This document shows, piece after piece, positions 52,414 through 61,969 of a stretch of DNA of 64,000 nt. Numbering within the stretch: the stretch's first letter is position 1; each line of letters starts with the position of its first letter. The notes under the pieces are model-generated. The model saw only the letters and a list, made by a program, of their open reading frames with translations, did not search any database and was not told where the DNA came from. The stretch comes from an uncultured Pseudomonadota bacterium. GTDB lineage: Bacteria; Pseudomonadota; Alphaproteobacteria; RF32; CAG-239. Position numbers and translations under genes: made by a program. Where the stretch lies: assembly GCA_902763155.1 (NCBI GenBank), contig CACWQS010000004.1:99073-163072 (forward strand), read 5' to 3'.

Positions 52414-53256
52414 TTATTTTCTCATCACCACGCATCTTTTTATACCGGCGAGGTCTTTTTCGGTGGCGATGTGTTGCAATCCTTGCTTGGCAAAAATCTC
52501 GGCAATTTGTTCGGCTTGTCCGATACCTGCTTCAAGTAGAATATATCCTCCGTCTTTTAGCAATATCGGTGCCAGTTCGGCAATTCTCTTATAGCTGTCA
52601 AAACCATCGGTTCCGCCATCCAGAGCCAACAAGGGGTCATATTTTTGCACTTCCGGCATCAGAGTTGCAATATCTTTTGTCGGAATATACGGCGGATTGG
52701 TTACAATCAGATCAAACTTTTGCGCCAAACGGGTTGCAAAATCGGCATAAAACCAACTTGCCTGAATAAATTTAAGCCGATTCGCCACACCCAAATTCAC
52801 GGCATTATCAGCGGCAATTTGTAATGCTTCCGGCGAAATATCAATCGCTACACCCTGCGCCGACGGGCGTTCCAAAAGCAACGATTCGATAATGCAACCG
52901 CTACCGGTGCCTAAATCCAAAATTGTTGTCGGATTATCGCTTGGCAAAAGCCGTAATGCCGCTTCCACCAATGTTTCTGTATCCGGTCGGGGCGATAGAA
53001 CTTTATCTGAAACCTTGAAAGTGGCCCTATAAAAATCGCGTTTGCCTAAAATCTTATCAAGCGGTTCATGAGACAATCTTCGTTGTAACAAATTTTGCAA
53101 ACTCTTATCTTGCGCGGGTGCTAGTTCAATATCGGCAAAAATTTCACTTGGTTCTTTGTTTAACACTTCTGCCAACAGCAGACGAGCTTCCAAGCGCGGA
53201 CTTTCCGTACCTGAATTCGCCAACTGTTGCACCAAATTATCAAAAATATTTGCCAT
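52414..53256 (-). CDS. prmC: Peptide chain release factor N5-glutamine methyltransferase
   Basis: PrmC methylates the Gln of the GGQ motif in RF1 and RF2. An N-terminal helical domain (about 1-80) precedes a SAM-binding domain with TTILDLGTGSGCIIESLL and the substrate-binding NPPYIP motif. At 280 residues the length is typical. Its ATG abuts the rpoH stop; the usual neighbour prfA is absent. It is followed by a 157-bp gap before the DUF4167 gene. Confidence 0.95.
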   Translation of the reverse strand: MANIFDNLVQQLANSGTESPRLEARLLLAEVLNKEPSEIFADIELAPAQDKSLQNLLQRRLSHEPLDKILGKRDFYRATFKVSDKVLSPRPDTETLVEAALRLLPSDNPTTILDLGTGSGCIIESLLLERPSAQGVAIDISPEALQIAADNAVNLGVANRLKFIQASWFYADFATRLAQKFDLIVTNPPYIPTKDIATLMPEVQKYDPLLALDGGTDGFDSYKRIAELAPILLKDGGYILLEAGIGQAEQIAEIFAKQGLQHIATEKDLAGIKRCVVMRK

Positions 53257-54159
53257 CTATTCTGTCGCCGCCATCGCATTTTTAACTTCGGCTGAAAGTT
53301 TTTCAAACGCACGTTTTTCGATTTGCCGCACCCGTTCGCGACTGATATTAAACTTGTTGCCGATTTCATCAAGCGTTTGCGGGGTTTCGGTCAGCATCCG
53401 ATTTTTTACGATATATTGCTCACGCTCATTTAGCGTATTCAGCGCCTGCATTAAAATTTTGCGCTTAAATTCCGCTTCTTGCTTTTGCGCCAGTTTGCCT
53501 TCGATATTTTGCGATTTATCCGCCAATAAATCAATCGCTTCAACCGCATCTTCGTCGTGTCCTACTGTCGTATTTAACGAACTGTCGCCGCCGATACGCC
53601 GGTTCATATCCACCACTTCTTGTTCATCAACCACCAATTCGTGAGCAATCTGTTTGACTTCTGCCGGTGCCAATTCCTTGTTATCATAAAGTCCGAGCCG
53701 CGCTTTGATGCGTCCAAGATTATAAAACAGCTTTTTTTGTGCCGCTACCGTGCCGATTTTCACGAGCGACCATGAACGCAAAACAAAATCATTGAGAGCC
53801 GCTTTAATCCACAGCATGGCATACGTCGAAAGCCGGACTTTTTTATCCATATCAAACTTTTTAACCGCCTGCATCAATCCCAAATTAGCTTCCGAAATCA
53901 AATCTGCTGTCGGCAGTCCGTAACGCCGATAGGTGAGGGCAATTTTTACTGCCAAACGCAAGTGCGAAGTAATCAGTGTTTGCGCCGCTTGCAAATCGCC
54001 TTTTTCCTTAAAATCACGCAAAAGCTCAGTTTCCTGTTCTTCGCTCAAAACCGGAAATTGCTTAATTTGTTCCAAATAAGCATGTAACCCGTCATCGGCA
54101 ATAACGACGGGTAAATTGCTTTTCGGCTCATAAACAACTAAATCGGTTTTGTTTGCCAT
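53257..54159 (-). CDS. rpoH: RNA polymerase sigma factor RpoH (sigma-32)
   Basis: RpoH directs transcription of heat-shock genes such as lon. Regions 2.1-2.4 (ADLISEANLGLMQAVKKFD...RLSTYAMLWIKAALNDFVLRSW), the RpoH box (QKKLFYNLG, compare QKKLFFNLR) and region 4 (TLDEIGNKFNISRERVRQIEKRAFEKL) are clear. At 300 residues the length is typical. AGGGA precedes the ATG. It lies in the leftward unit asnS-54 kb gene-rpoH-prmC. Confidence 0.95.
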   Translation of the reverse strand: MANKTDLVVYEPKSNLPVVIADDGLHAYLEQIKQFPVLSEEQETELLRDFKEKGDLQAAQTLITSHLRLAVKIALTYRRYGLPTADLISEANLGLMQAVKKFDMDKKVRLSTYAMLWIKAALNDFVLRSWSLVKIGTVAAQKKLFYNLGRIKARLGLYDNKELAPAEVKQIAHELVVDEQEVVDMNRRIGGDSSLNTTVGHDEDAVEAIDLLADKSQNIEGKLAQKQEAEFKRKILMQALNTLNEREQYIVKNRMLTETPQTLDEIGNKFNISRERVRQIEKRAFEKLSAEVKNAMAATE

Positions 54160-54165
54160 CTATCC

Positions 54166-54795
54166 CTACCAACTGAAAATAAAGGTTGCTTCGTCCATTT
54201 TTTCCGGCACCGAAACCAGATTTCCGGCCACAACTTTATAGTAACCGGCAAACGGATAAATTATGGCGTAAATATCTTCTAAATCAGCGGCTTTATTGTG
54301 TTCGCTTTTGCAAACTTTATAAACTTTACGCCGTTGATTGATTTTTAAATAAGCCAAAGCTGAGGCGGTATTGATATTTTTGCGTAAATCAGCATCATCT
54401 TCGCTCACCTCAACAAAGTCCGACATATTTCGCGCCAAAAGTAAACGTCGACGTTTTTCCGGTATGGAATTTGTTTGTTCTTTGCTGATATTTTTATATA
54501 TAAAATGAGCCATTTGTTGCTTAAGCCGCTCATCATTGCAATCAAGCTCTTCCGGCATATCGGAATCATCTATTACCGCCACATCTGAACTGTTTTCCTG
54601 ACTGCTTTCATTAGTCGAAAGTTCTTTGGCGAGAGGGATAACATCAGTACCGCCGTATAAATCATCTTCTTCTGCCGGTAATTCTATAATCTTCGGCTTT
54701 CTTATTTCTCCTTCATCAACAAAATATTGTTGCGCAAAAGCCGCAGAAACAAACATTACCGACGCCAGTCCCGTTATAAACAGCCTGATATTCAT
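54166..54795 (-). CDS. Exported protein of unknown function
   Basis: The 209-residue product has a signal peptide (cleaved after AFA-Q, about residue 21), then an acidic low-complexity region and a more compact C-terminal half with cysteines (LDCNDERLK...YKVCKSEHNKAADLEDIYAIIYPFAGYYKVVAGN). No family is recognised. A good AAGGAG lies 5 nt upstream. It sits between asnS and rpoH with 6- and 9-bp gaps. Confidence 0.65.
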   Translation of the reverse strand: MNIRLFITGLASVMFVSAAFAQQYFVDEGEIRKPKIIELPAEEDDLYGGTDVIPLAKELSTNESSQENSSDVAVIDDSDMPEELDCNDERLKQQMAHFIYKNISKEQTNSIPEKRRRLLLARNMSDFVEVSEDDADLRKNINTASALAYLKINQRRKVYKVCKSEHNKAADLEDIYAIIYPFAGYYKVVAGNLVSVPEKMDEATFIFSW

Positions 54796-54804
54796 TTTCT
54801 CTCC

Positions 54805-56193
54805 TTAAAATGCAATAGATTTAGGTGTGCGTGGGAACGGAATCGTATCGCGAATGTTGGCAATGCCGGTAACGAGCATCATCATCCGCTCAAAACCCAA
54901 ACCGAAACCGGCGTGTGGAACGGTGCCGTATTTGCGCGAGTCCAAATACCAATCATAGTTTTGCAAATCCATACCGCTTTCAACAATGCGTTTTTTCAAC
55001 AAATCATAGCGCTCTTCACGTTGCGAACCACCGATAAGTTCGCCAATTCTAGGTACTAAAACGTCCATTGCCGCCACGGTTTTACCATCATCATTTAAGC
55101 GCATATAAAAGGCTTTAATTTCTTTCGGATAATCACGCACAATCACCGGACGCTTAAAGTGTTCTTCTGCTAAAAAGCGCTCGTGTTCGGTTTGTAAATC
55201 TATGCCGTATTCCGGCGTGTATTCAAACTTTTTGCCCGATTTTTGCATAATCTCAATCGCTTCGGTATAGGTAATGCGCGCAAAACCGTTATCAACAATA
55301 TTCTGCAAAGTTTCTTTTAATGTCGGGTCAACAAACTTGGCGAACAATTCAATATCGTCGGCGCAATTTTCCATGATGTCTTTTACCAAATAGCGCACCA
55401 TATCTTCAGCCAAATCCATATCGTCGTGAATGTCAGCAAACGCCATTTCCGGCTCAATCATCCAAAATTCGGCCGCGTGGCGTTGCGTGTTGGAATTTTC
55501 GGCTCTGAAAGTCGGACCAAAAGTATAAATATCGCCCAAGCCGCAAGCATACATTTCGCCGTTTAATTGTCCTGAAACCGTTAAACGTGCTTCTTTGCCG
55601 AAAAAGTCTTTAGAATAATCGATTTCGCCGTTCGGCATTAAAGGCGGATTTTTCAAATCTAAAGTGGTTACTTGAAACATCTCGCCGGCACCCTCGCAGT
55701 CCGAAGCCGTAATCAGTGGAGTATGTACATAGGCAAAACCGCGGCTTTGGAAAAAGTTATGAATGGCATACGAGAGGCGCGAACGTACTCTGAATGCGGC
55801 ACCGTATTTGTTAGTGCGCGGGCGCAGGTGAGCCACGGTGCGCAAAAATTCGTCGCTCATACCTTTTTTCTGCAACGGATAATCATCAGGCGCAAAGCCG
55901 TAAATTTCTATATTTTCGGCCTTTATTTCATACTTTTGTTTGCCGCCGGCAGATTCGATAAGTGCACCGGTAACGGCTACCGAAGAACCGGTGGTAAGCT
56001 TTCTGATTTCGCCGTAATTATTGAGGGTATTGTTAGCGATAACCTGAATATTTTTTAAGCCGGAGCCATCATTAACTTCGATAAACGAAAAATCCTTAGC
56101 ATCACGCTTGGTTTTTACCCAGCCTTTAACCAATACTTGGTCAATCGTTTGCTCACTTTCGAGCAATTTTGCAATCTTTGTTCTTTTTAACAT
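54805..56193 (-). CDS. asnS: Asparaginyl-tRNA synthetase
   Basis: AsnRS is a class IIb synthetase. An N-terminal OB-fold ([32 protein letters not shown]) is followed by the catalytic core with [44 protein letters not shown] and motif 3 [17 protein letters not shown]. Length 462 is typical. Its presence means charging of tRNA-Asn does not need to rely on transamidation alone. GAGGG precedes the ATG. It is first in the asnS-54 kb gene-rpoH-prmC unit. Confidence 0.97.
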   Translation of the reverse strand: MLKRTKIAKLLESEQTIDQVLVKGWVKTKRDAKDFSFIEVNDGSGLKNIQVIANNTLNNYGEIRKLTTGSSVAVTGALIESAGGKQKYEIKAENIEIYGFAPDDYPLQKKGMSDEFLRTVAHLRPRTNKYGAAFRVRSRLSYAIHNFFQSRGFAYVHTPLITASDCEGAGEMFQVTTLDLKNPPLMPNGEIDYSKDFFGKEARLTVSGQLNGEMYACGLGDIYTFGPTFRAENSNTQRHAAEFWMIEPEMAFADIHDDMDLAEDMVRYLVKDIMENCADDIELFAKFVDPTLKETLQNIVDNGFARITYTEAIEIMQKSGKKFEYTPEYGIDLQTEHERFLAEEHFKRPVIVRDYPKEIKAFYMRLNDDGKTVAAMDVLVPRIGELIGGSQREERYDLLKKRIVESGMDLQNYDWYLDSRKYGTVPHAGFGLGFERMMMLVTGIANIRDTIPFPRTPKSIAF

Positions 56194-56329
56194 TTCACCC
56201 TCTAAATTAACGTTATAAATTTTAAATCTTATGCACTATATATCAAACAATTTCAAATGTCCAGTCTTGACAATTATTTTTTATACGGATAATTATAATG
56301 GTAATACATCACACATTAGGGGAGACTTT

Positions 56330-56794
56330 ATGATGAAGAAAATATATTACGTAATTCCGGTAATTTCGGCTTTGATGATTTTGGGTGCTTGTGCTCCGCG
56401 TATTGGCAGCAGTGATTACAGCTATTCTTCGGTAGGACAAGCAGCAAATACATTTCCATGCACGGTGTTATCGGTCCGTTCGGTGAATGTTAGCAGTGAT
56501 GATAACACAGCCGGAACTATGCTCGGCGGTGTTGCCGGCGGTGTTGCCGGTTCGACTATCGGTCATGGCAGAAGTTCACACGCCCTAGGTGCTATCGGCG
56601 GTGCTGCAGCCGGCATGTTGCTCGGTAATCTGGCGCAAGACCAGATGATGAAACAGAGTGGTTATGAATATGTGGTTCGCACCGACAGCGGACAAATTTA
56701 TAGCGTTACTCAAGGCACGGATAATTTGGTGGCGGCCGGTCAACGTTGCTTGCTGATTAACGGCAATCCGTCCCGCATTATTGCTTACTATTAA
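56330..56794 (+). CDS. SlyB-like glycine-zipper outer-membrane lipoprotein
   Basis: I start at the ATG 5 nt after GGGGAG. The lipobox LGAC (Cys about residue 21) marks an outer-membrane lipoprotein. Residues about 70-110 are a glycine-zipper helix pair (TMLGGVAGGVAGSTIGHG...LGAIGGAAAGMLLGNLAQ), as in SlyB/Pcp/17-kDa antigens, which stabilise the outer membrane. The C-terminal part (YEYVVRTDSGQIYSVTQG) matches the same family. It is a single-gene unit. Confidence 0.9.
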   Translation: MMKKIYYVIPVISALMILGACAPRIGSSDYSYSSVGQAANTFPCTVLSVRSVNVSSDDNTAGTMLGGVAGGVAGSTIGHGRSSHALGAIGGAAAGMLLGNLAQDQMMKQSGYEYVVRTDSGQIYSVTQGTDNLVAAGQRCLLINGNPSRIIAYY

Positions 56795-56815
56795 GCATTT
56801 ATACAGACGACAAAT

Positions 56816-56845
56816 AAAGGCGTCCTTTAGGGCGCTTTCTTTTTC
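56816..56845 (+). terminator. Rho-independent terminator
   Basis: AAAG-CG-TCC pairs with GGGCGCTTT (one bulge, one G-U) followed by a T-rich run. Confidence 0.7.
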
Positions 56846-56964
56846 GTTTTAAATCAAAATTATTGCAGTTATCCCCATGTAACAATTTGTAACATAATGT
56901 TAAGAGCATTCATAAGCAAATTATGTTATATAATTAGCAGATTTAACATGTTAGAGGATTTTTT

Positions 56965-57990
56965 ATGACTAAAGCTATTAAAGTTGCCGTTATCGGCGCC
57001 GGAATGATGGGTAAAAACCACATTAAAACTTATAAAAATATGCAAGGAGTGGAACTGGTCGGCGTTTATGACGTATGCACCGAAGCCACAAAAAACGCGG
57101 CTGAAACTTTCGGCATTAAAGCATTTTCTTCAATGGAAGAAGTAGCTAAAAAGGTTGATGCAGTCAGTGTGGTAACAACATCGATTACTCACGCCGATGT
57201 TGGTGAATTTTTTATGAATCACGGTATTCATTGTATGATGGAAAAACCGCTCGCCACTACCGAAGATGGCTGTATGCGCCTGATTAACGCCGCCAAGAAG
57301 AACAATGTGGTACTGATGGTCGGACATATTGAACGCTTTAATCCGGCAGTGGAGCAAATGGGAAAATTGCTCTCCGATACCAGTAAAATCCGTTCTTTGA
57401 CGGCGCAACGTATGTCGGCGGCCAGCGGACGTATTACCGATGTTGACGTAGCAATGGATTTGATGATTCATGACGTGGAGGTTATTCAATCTCTCGTAAA
57501 ATCACCGGTTATAAATGTTCAAGCCGCTTCGGTGAAAACCAAGGAGAGTCCGGAAGGAAAAGATTATATTTCAGCACTTTTGGAATTTGAAAACGGAGCG
57601 ACGGCAAATATCACCGCCAGCCGGATTACCCAATCACGCGTGCGCACACTAGCGGTCACAACCGATACCAACTATATTGATTTGGACTTTATCAACCAAA
57701 GCATCAATGTTCATGCTCAAGGCCGTATGCCATACGTTAATCAGGAAGAAATTCCGGAGTGGATGAATTATGGCTTAAAAGGCAGTGTGGAACAGTTATT
57801 TATTCCGACCAATCAGCCGCTTCAGGCAGAATTGGCGCATTTTGTAAAATGTGTGAATGGTGAAGCAACTCCGCGTGTGAATGGCGAACAGGCTCTTGAT
57901 GCTTTGCGGGTAATTTGGGAAATTGAAGAAAAGCTGGGTTTTATATCGCAAACAGCGGAAAAAAAATCTAAGACCGCCAAAGCCGCCTAA
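56965..57990 (+). CDS. Gfo/Idh/MocA family oxidoreductase
   Basis: The N-terminal Rossmann domain (AVIGAGMMGKNHIKTYKNM, about 8-26) and the family motif MEKPLATTEDGC (about 93-104) are clear; the C-terminal domain (about 125-341) carries the sheet typical of sugar or inositol dehydrogenases. Substrate cannot be told from sequence. GAGGA precedes the ATG. It is a single-gene unit with a very strong terminator. Confidence 0.92.
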   Translation: MTKAIKVAVIGAGMMGKNHIKTYKNMQGVELVGVYDVCTEATKNAAETFGIKAFSSMEEVAKKVDAVSVVTTSITHADVGEFFMNHGIHCMMEKPLATTEDGCMRLINAAKKNNVVLMVGHIERFNPAVEQMGKLLSDTSKIRSLTAQRMSAASGRITDVDVAMDLMIHDVEVIQSLVKSPVINVQAASVKTKESPEGKDYISALLEFENGATANITASRITQSRVRTLAVTTDTNYIDLDFINQSINVHAQGRMPYVNQEEIPEWMNYGLKGSVEQLFIPTNQPLQAELAHFVKCVNGEATPRVNGEQALDALRVIWEIEEKLGFISQTAEKKSKTAKAA

Positions 57991-58014
57991 ATAACTTTAT
58001 ATAAAAACAAATTT

Positions 58015-58054
58015 ATACATACCTCGATGACAGGATTCGAGGTATGTATTTTTT
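58015..58054 (+). terminator. Rho-independent terminator
   Basis: A perfect 13-bp stem (ATACATACCTCGA / TCGAGGTATGTAT) with a 9-nt loop is followed by six T. Confidence 0.92.
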
Positions 58055-58068
58055 AATTGAAATAATAT

Positions 58069-58097
58069 TTGACAAAATATAAAATTTTTGCTATTTT
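58069..58097 (+). promoter_or_regulatory. Promoter of the 58 kb gene pair
   Basis: TTGACA (58069-58074), 17 bp, TATTTT (58092-58097), about 40 bp before the ATG. Confidence 0.7.
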
Positions 58098-58135
58098 GGG
58101 CTAAAGCGGTAACTTTTTGAGAAAAGGAAAAAGCC

Positions 58136-58849
58136 ATGAATAATGAAAAAATCAAATCTGATGAGTTGGCAAAAAAACTTAAGAAAGTGGCTGATGATAA
58201 ACTAATTGAAGGTGAGGAATATAATGCGGACGGACACAAGCTTTATTTCGACCAAGAAGTAGCGAAAAGTGCGGAAGAATTTAATACAAGCAGCGTAGCT
58301 TATGCCCTACGTTGGGGGAAACTAATGCAGGCTGAAATGAAAAGACAAGGCCTGTCAGTTCCAACTTGGCAATTAGTGGAAGATGCGCAAAAAAGAGCAA
58401 ACATTTATGGTAAATATGCGGCGCATTATGGTGCTACACTGTTGATGGCCACGTGGAAATATGGGGTGGAAGCGGCAGATGCTATGGGGTATGATGCCGA
58501 TGAAGCAGTGCTATATCGGGCTACCAGAAGCGATCGTGCCATGGAATTTTACAATAAATATAAGCAAACGAAACCGAAAGACGAAGATGATGCCATTAAG
58601 AAAAACGGGCAAATTTTGGCAACGGTATTGCAAGATGAAGCACTTGTGGAACAATTTCATAAAAGAGTGGAAAACGGTTCGAAGGAAATTGTTGAAGTTG
58701 AACAAATGCACAGCTATATCCCGATTTTAGATATAAAGAAGAATGATTTATACACGTTATCGGAATCGTGTAATTATGCCATTGCTCAGATTAGGACAGT
58801 AAAAGCCAAAACGGTAGAGAAAATTATATCCAGTCCTAAAATAGGGTAA
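58136..58849 (+). CDS. Unknown 237-residue cytoplasmic protein
   Basis: The product is mostly helical and charged, with no signal peptide. A long central block (WGKLMQAEMKRQGLSVPTWQLVEDAQKRANIYGKYAAHYGATLLMATWKYGVEAADAMGYDADEAVLYRATRSDR) is likely a helical bundle. No family is recognised. AAAGGA lies before the ATG. The next unknown gene follows 37 bp later in the same direction, so the two are probably one operon. Confidence 0.6.
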   Translation: MNNEKIKSDELAKKLKKVADDKLIEGEEYNADGHKLYFDQEVAKSAEEFNTSSVAYALRWGKLMQAEMKRQGLSVPTWQLVEDAQKRANIYGKYAAHYGATLLMATWKYGVEAADAMGYDADEAVLYRATRSDRAMEFYNKYKQTKPKDEDDAIKKNGQILATVLQDEALVEQFHKRVENGSKEIVEVEQMHSYIPILDIKKNDLYTLSESCNYAIAQIRTVKAKTVEKIISSPKIG

Positions 58850-58886
58850 ATAATTTCATAAATAAGACATCTGAGAGGAGAAAAAA

Positions 58887-59729
58887 ATGAAAGATGACGC
58901 AAAAGCAAAAGAAGATTATAAACGCGCCTTACTGCTTTTAGCACAAGACACACCGAAGGCTTTAGAAGAAGCAAGTTCTATAGGTTTTATGTATCACGGG
59001 TACAGAGGAATTATTTACAGAGCGATTGCAAAATCGGAACATGCCACACCTGAGATATTTAAGTACATGATTCAAGATATTGAATTTGGTTTTAAAAAGC
59101 CGGAGAAGGATTTATATTCGGATGAAATACATTACCTAAGCGTATCTCCGAACAGTTATCGTTTCAATAATGGCAAACAATTGGAAGATATTGATAATTA
59201 CAAACCGGAAGCTGTTTCTTTGCTAAAGGAAATATTGAAATCTCCTAAAAATAGTTCTCAGACCAGAGGACAGATTTATAATGCATTATATCATATTGCC
59301 GAAAATGTTGAAGGAAACAATGCTGATGTTTTTAACGCTTTTATTGAAGGGGTGAATAGTAAAAACGCCAATGATGGTGATTTGATTGCCGCAATTTGGA
59401 AAATGGATCATTTGCGTGGTAATCATGATGTTCATAAAAAACTCTATCCTGATCAACCGCAAATTGATATAGATGGGGCAATGGAAGTTTTTGCGGCAGT
59501 TGCCGATGAGAAAAATGCCCATAAACACACAGAAGAATCTGTTATGGATTTTTATATTACAATTTCCGCTTTTGCCGATAAAGAACCGAATAAAGTAAAA
59601 GAACTGGTAGGAAAAATGATGAAATTGCCGCAAAACAGCGAAAATACATTAGTTCGAGCCAGAAATGTTATTGGTAGTATAAATGTTAAATTAGCCGGTA
59701 ATAAAAATCGCGATTCTGTAAAAGAATAG
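58887..59729 (+). CDS. Unknown 280-residue helical-repeat-like protein
   Basis: The protein alternates short helices (KPEAVSLLKEILKSPKNSSQTRGQIYNALYHIAENV and similar) in a way that suggests an alpha-solenoid, but no known repeat consensus fits. No signal peptide or membrane helix is visible. A good GAGGAG precedes the ATG. It forms a pair with the preceding gene; function unknown. Confidence 0.6.
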   Translation: MKDDAKAKEDYKRALLLLAQDTPKALEEASSIGFMYHGYRGIIYRAIAKSEHATPEIFKYMIQDIEFGFKKPEKDLYSDEIHYLSVSPNSYRFNNGKQLEDIDNYKPEAVSLLKEILKSPKNSSQTRGQIYNALYHIAENVEGNNADVFNAFIEGVNSKNANDGDLIAAIWKMDHLRGNHDVHKKLYPDQPQIDIDGAMEVFAAVADEKNAHKHTEESVMDFYITISAFADKEPNKVKELVGKMMKLPQNSENTLVRARNVIGSINVKLAGNKNRDSVKE

Positions 59730-59751
59730 GCAGATAACGAGATTTAATCAT

Positions 59752-59787
59752 AAAAAAAGAGGGTGGTGCGAAAGCATCACCCTTTTT
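59752..59787. terminator. Terminator between convergent genes
   Basis: GGGTGGTGC/GCATCACCC (one G-U) with a GAAA loop, flanked by A- and T-runs, so both strands can use it. Confidence 0.85.
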
Positions 59788-59803
59788 GCGTGAGAATATT
59801 GCC

Positions 59804-61810
59804 TTAAATATCCAGATTATCGACGAATTTGGCGCGTTCGATGATGAACTTAAAGCGCTGTTCCGGATCTTTACCCATTAGGCGCTCAACTTGTCGGCGG
59901 GTTTCAAAATCTTCTGCTCTGCCTTCATCGGTCGAGGTGTTCGGAATCATTACCCGCAGCAAAATGCGGTTATTCTTATCCATTGTCGTTTCCTTGAGTT
60001 GTGTCGGACTCATTTCTCCCAAACCTTTGAAGCGGCTGATGTCCGGTTTGGTATTACCCTTGGTTACTTTGGCTAAAATCTTGTCTTTTTCTTCGTCATC
60101 AAGCGCATAATAGTTCTTACCTCCCGCCACAATCTTATACAGCGGCGGTGTGGCAATATATAAATGCCCGTTTTCAATCAGCTTCGGCATGTGTTGGTAG
60201 AAAAACGTCATTAAAAGTGAAGTAATATGCGCGCCGTCCACATCGGCATCGGTCATGATAATGATTTTTTCATAGCGCAGATTATCTTCCTTATAGTCGT
60301 CTTTAACACCGCAACCGAGCGCCTCTATCATGTCTTTGATTTCCTGATTTTGCCCGATACGCTCCACCGAAGCACTGGCCACATTCAAAATTTTGCCACG
60401 CAAAGGCAAAATAGCCTGCGTTACGCGATCACGTCCTTGCTTGGCTGAACCGCCGGCAGAATCACCCTCAACGATAAATATTTCCGTATCTTCGGCCGCA
60501 GCTTGCGAACAATCGGCTAATTTCCCCGGCAGGCGCAAACGCTTGGTCGGGCTTTTGCGGGCTTGGGCTTTTTCTTCTTTTTTCTTTTTGCGTGCTTCGG
60601 CGCGGTCAATTACATATTCTATCAACGCTTTGGCGTTTTCTACATCACTGGATAGCCAGTGATCAAACGAATCTTTCACTGCTGTTTCCACCAATTTGAT
60701 AGCCTTGGTTGAGGTCAGCTTATCTTTGGTTTGTCCCTGAAATTGCGGGTCGGTAATAAATACCGAAAGCATCAAACAAGCATCACTTAAAAAATCTTCG
60801 GCGGTGGCGTTGGTAATCTTTTTATATCCGGCCATATCGCCGTATTCTTTCAGCCCTCGCAATAACGCCGAGCGAAAACCGGTTTCGTGCGTTCCGCCTG
60901 CCGGAGTTAGTACGGTGTTGCAGTAAGAATAAGAAAATCCGTTTTCATCAATCGGCCACGTGATTGCCCATTCCACGCGCCCCTCGTTGTTGGCCATTTC
61001 CTGTTCGCCGGTAAATGCTGTGCGGTTAATGGTGCCGCGTTCACCAAGTTGCAAGTTCAAAAAGTCCGCCACACCGTTTGGAAAATTCAGCTCATCGCTT
61101 AAAGGTGTGGTATCACCTTCGGCTATCAGCTCAGGCGCACAGTTCCAATTTATTTTTACCCCCTTAAATAAAAAGGCTTTGGAGCGTGCCATACGATAAA
61201 TCCGATTTGGAATAAATGTGTTGTTTCCCTCAAAAATTTCAGCATCTGGCTTAAAAGTTATTGAAGTACCGCGGCGGTTTGGGCAATTTGCTACAAATTC
61301 CAGCTTTGTCAGCGGTTTGCCGCGTGCATACTCTTGACGATATAGCTTTTTATCGCGCGCTACTTCTACGGTTAACCTTTCGGCCAAGGCATTAACCACC
61401 GAAAGCCCAACACCATGTAATCCGCCGGAAACTTTATAAGCACCGCCGCCGAATTTGCCTCCGGAGTGAAGCGTCGTCAAAATTACTTCAAGAGCAGAAG
61501 TCCCCGGATATTTCGGGTGTTCGTCAATCGGGATGCCGCGCCCGTTATCGGTAATGGTTACCGTGCCGTCGGCATTCATGGTCACATCGATATGGTTGGC
61601 ATAACCGGCAACCGCTTCATCCATGGAGTTATCTAAAATTTCTGCCACCAAGTGGTGCATGGCTTGAATATCGGTACCGCCGATATACATTCCCGGACGA
61701 TGACGCACCGGTTCCAAGCCTTCAAGCACTTCAATATCGCGCGCCGAATATTCGGCTTTTGCCATAGTTGCCGATGAAGTTTCCACAGGTTCAAATAAAT
61801 CTTCTGCCAT
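59804..61810 (-). CDS. parE: DNA topoisomerase IV subunit B
   Basis: ParE supplies the ATPase of topoisomerase IV, which unlinks daughter chromosomes. I start at MAEDLFEP because GAGG precedes it. The GHKL ATPase motifs are LDNSMDEAVAG, TDNGRGIPID and GGLHGVGLSVVNALAE; the TOPRIM domain has EGDSAGGSAKQGRDR and the DADVDGAHI metal site. The RPGMYIGGTD segment and the length (about 668 residues) fit ParE rather than GyrB (usually about 800). parC is not in this window. Confidence 0.9.
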   Translation of the reverse strand: MAEDLFEPVETSSATMAKAEYSARDIEVLEGLEPVRHRPGMYIGGTDIQAMHHLVAEILDNSMDEAVAGYANHIDVTMNADGTVTITDNGRGIPIDEHPKYPGTSALEVILTTLHSGGKFGGGAYKVSGGLHGVGLSVVNALAERLTVEVARDKKLYRQEYARGKPLTKLEFVANCPNRRGTSITFKPDAEIFEGNNTFIPNRIYRMARSKAFLFKGVKINWNCAPELIAEGDTTPLSDELNFPNGVADFLNLQLGERGTINRTAFTGEQEMANNEGRVEWAITWPIDENGFSYSYCNTVLTPAGGTHETGFRSALLRGLKEYGDMAGYKKITNATAEDFLSDACLMLSVFITDPQFQGQTKDKLTSTKAIKLVETAVKDSFDHWLSSDVENAKALIEYVIDRAEARKKKKEEKAQARKSPTKRLRLPGKLADCSQAAAEDTEIFIVEGDSAGGSAKQGRDRVTQAILPLRGKILNVASASVERIGQNQEIKDMIEALGCGVKDDYKEDNLRYEKIIIMTDADVDGAHITSLLMTFFYQHMPKLIENGHLYIATPPLYKIVAGGKNYYALDDEEKDKILAKVTKGNTKPDISRFKGLGEMSPTQLKETTMDKNNRILLRVMIPNTSTDEGRAEDFETRRQVERLMGKDPEQRFKFIIERAKFVDNLDI

Positions 61811-61969
61811 AGCTGCCTCAAAACATTTCAAAATTGATGTAAAAATAGCCTATTTACCCCAGAATAACAAGCAAAAACCCCAATTCATAAACAGAAAAAT
61901 ATTGCATCGTGAGAATAAACGTTATATACTTCGCGGTGTATGGCGTTTATTTTTATGAAAGGTAAAATA

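Noticed and set aside
59804..61810. GyrB instead of ParE
   Set aside because: The length of about 668 residues and the RPGMYIGGTD segment favour ParE, although a GyrB call cannot be fully excluded without a tree.
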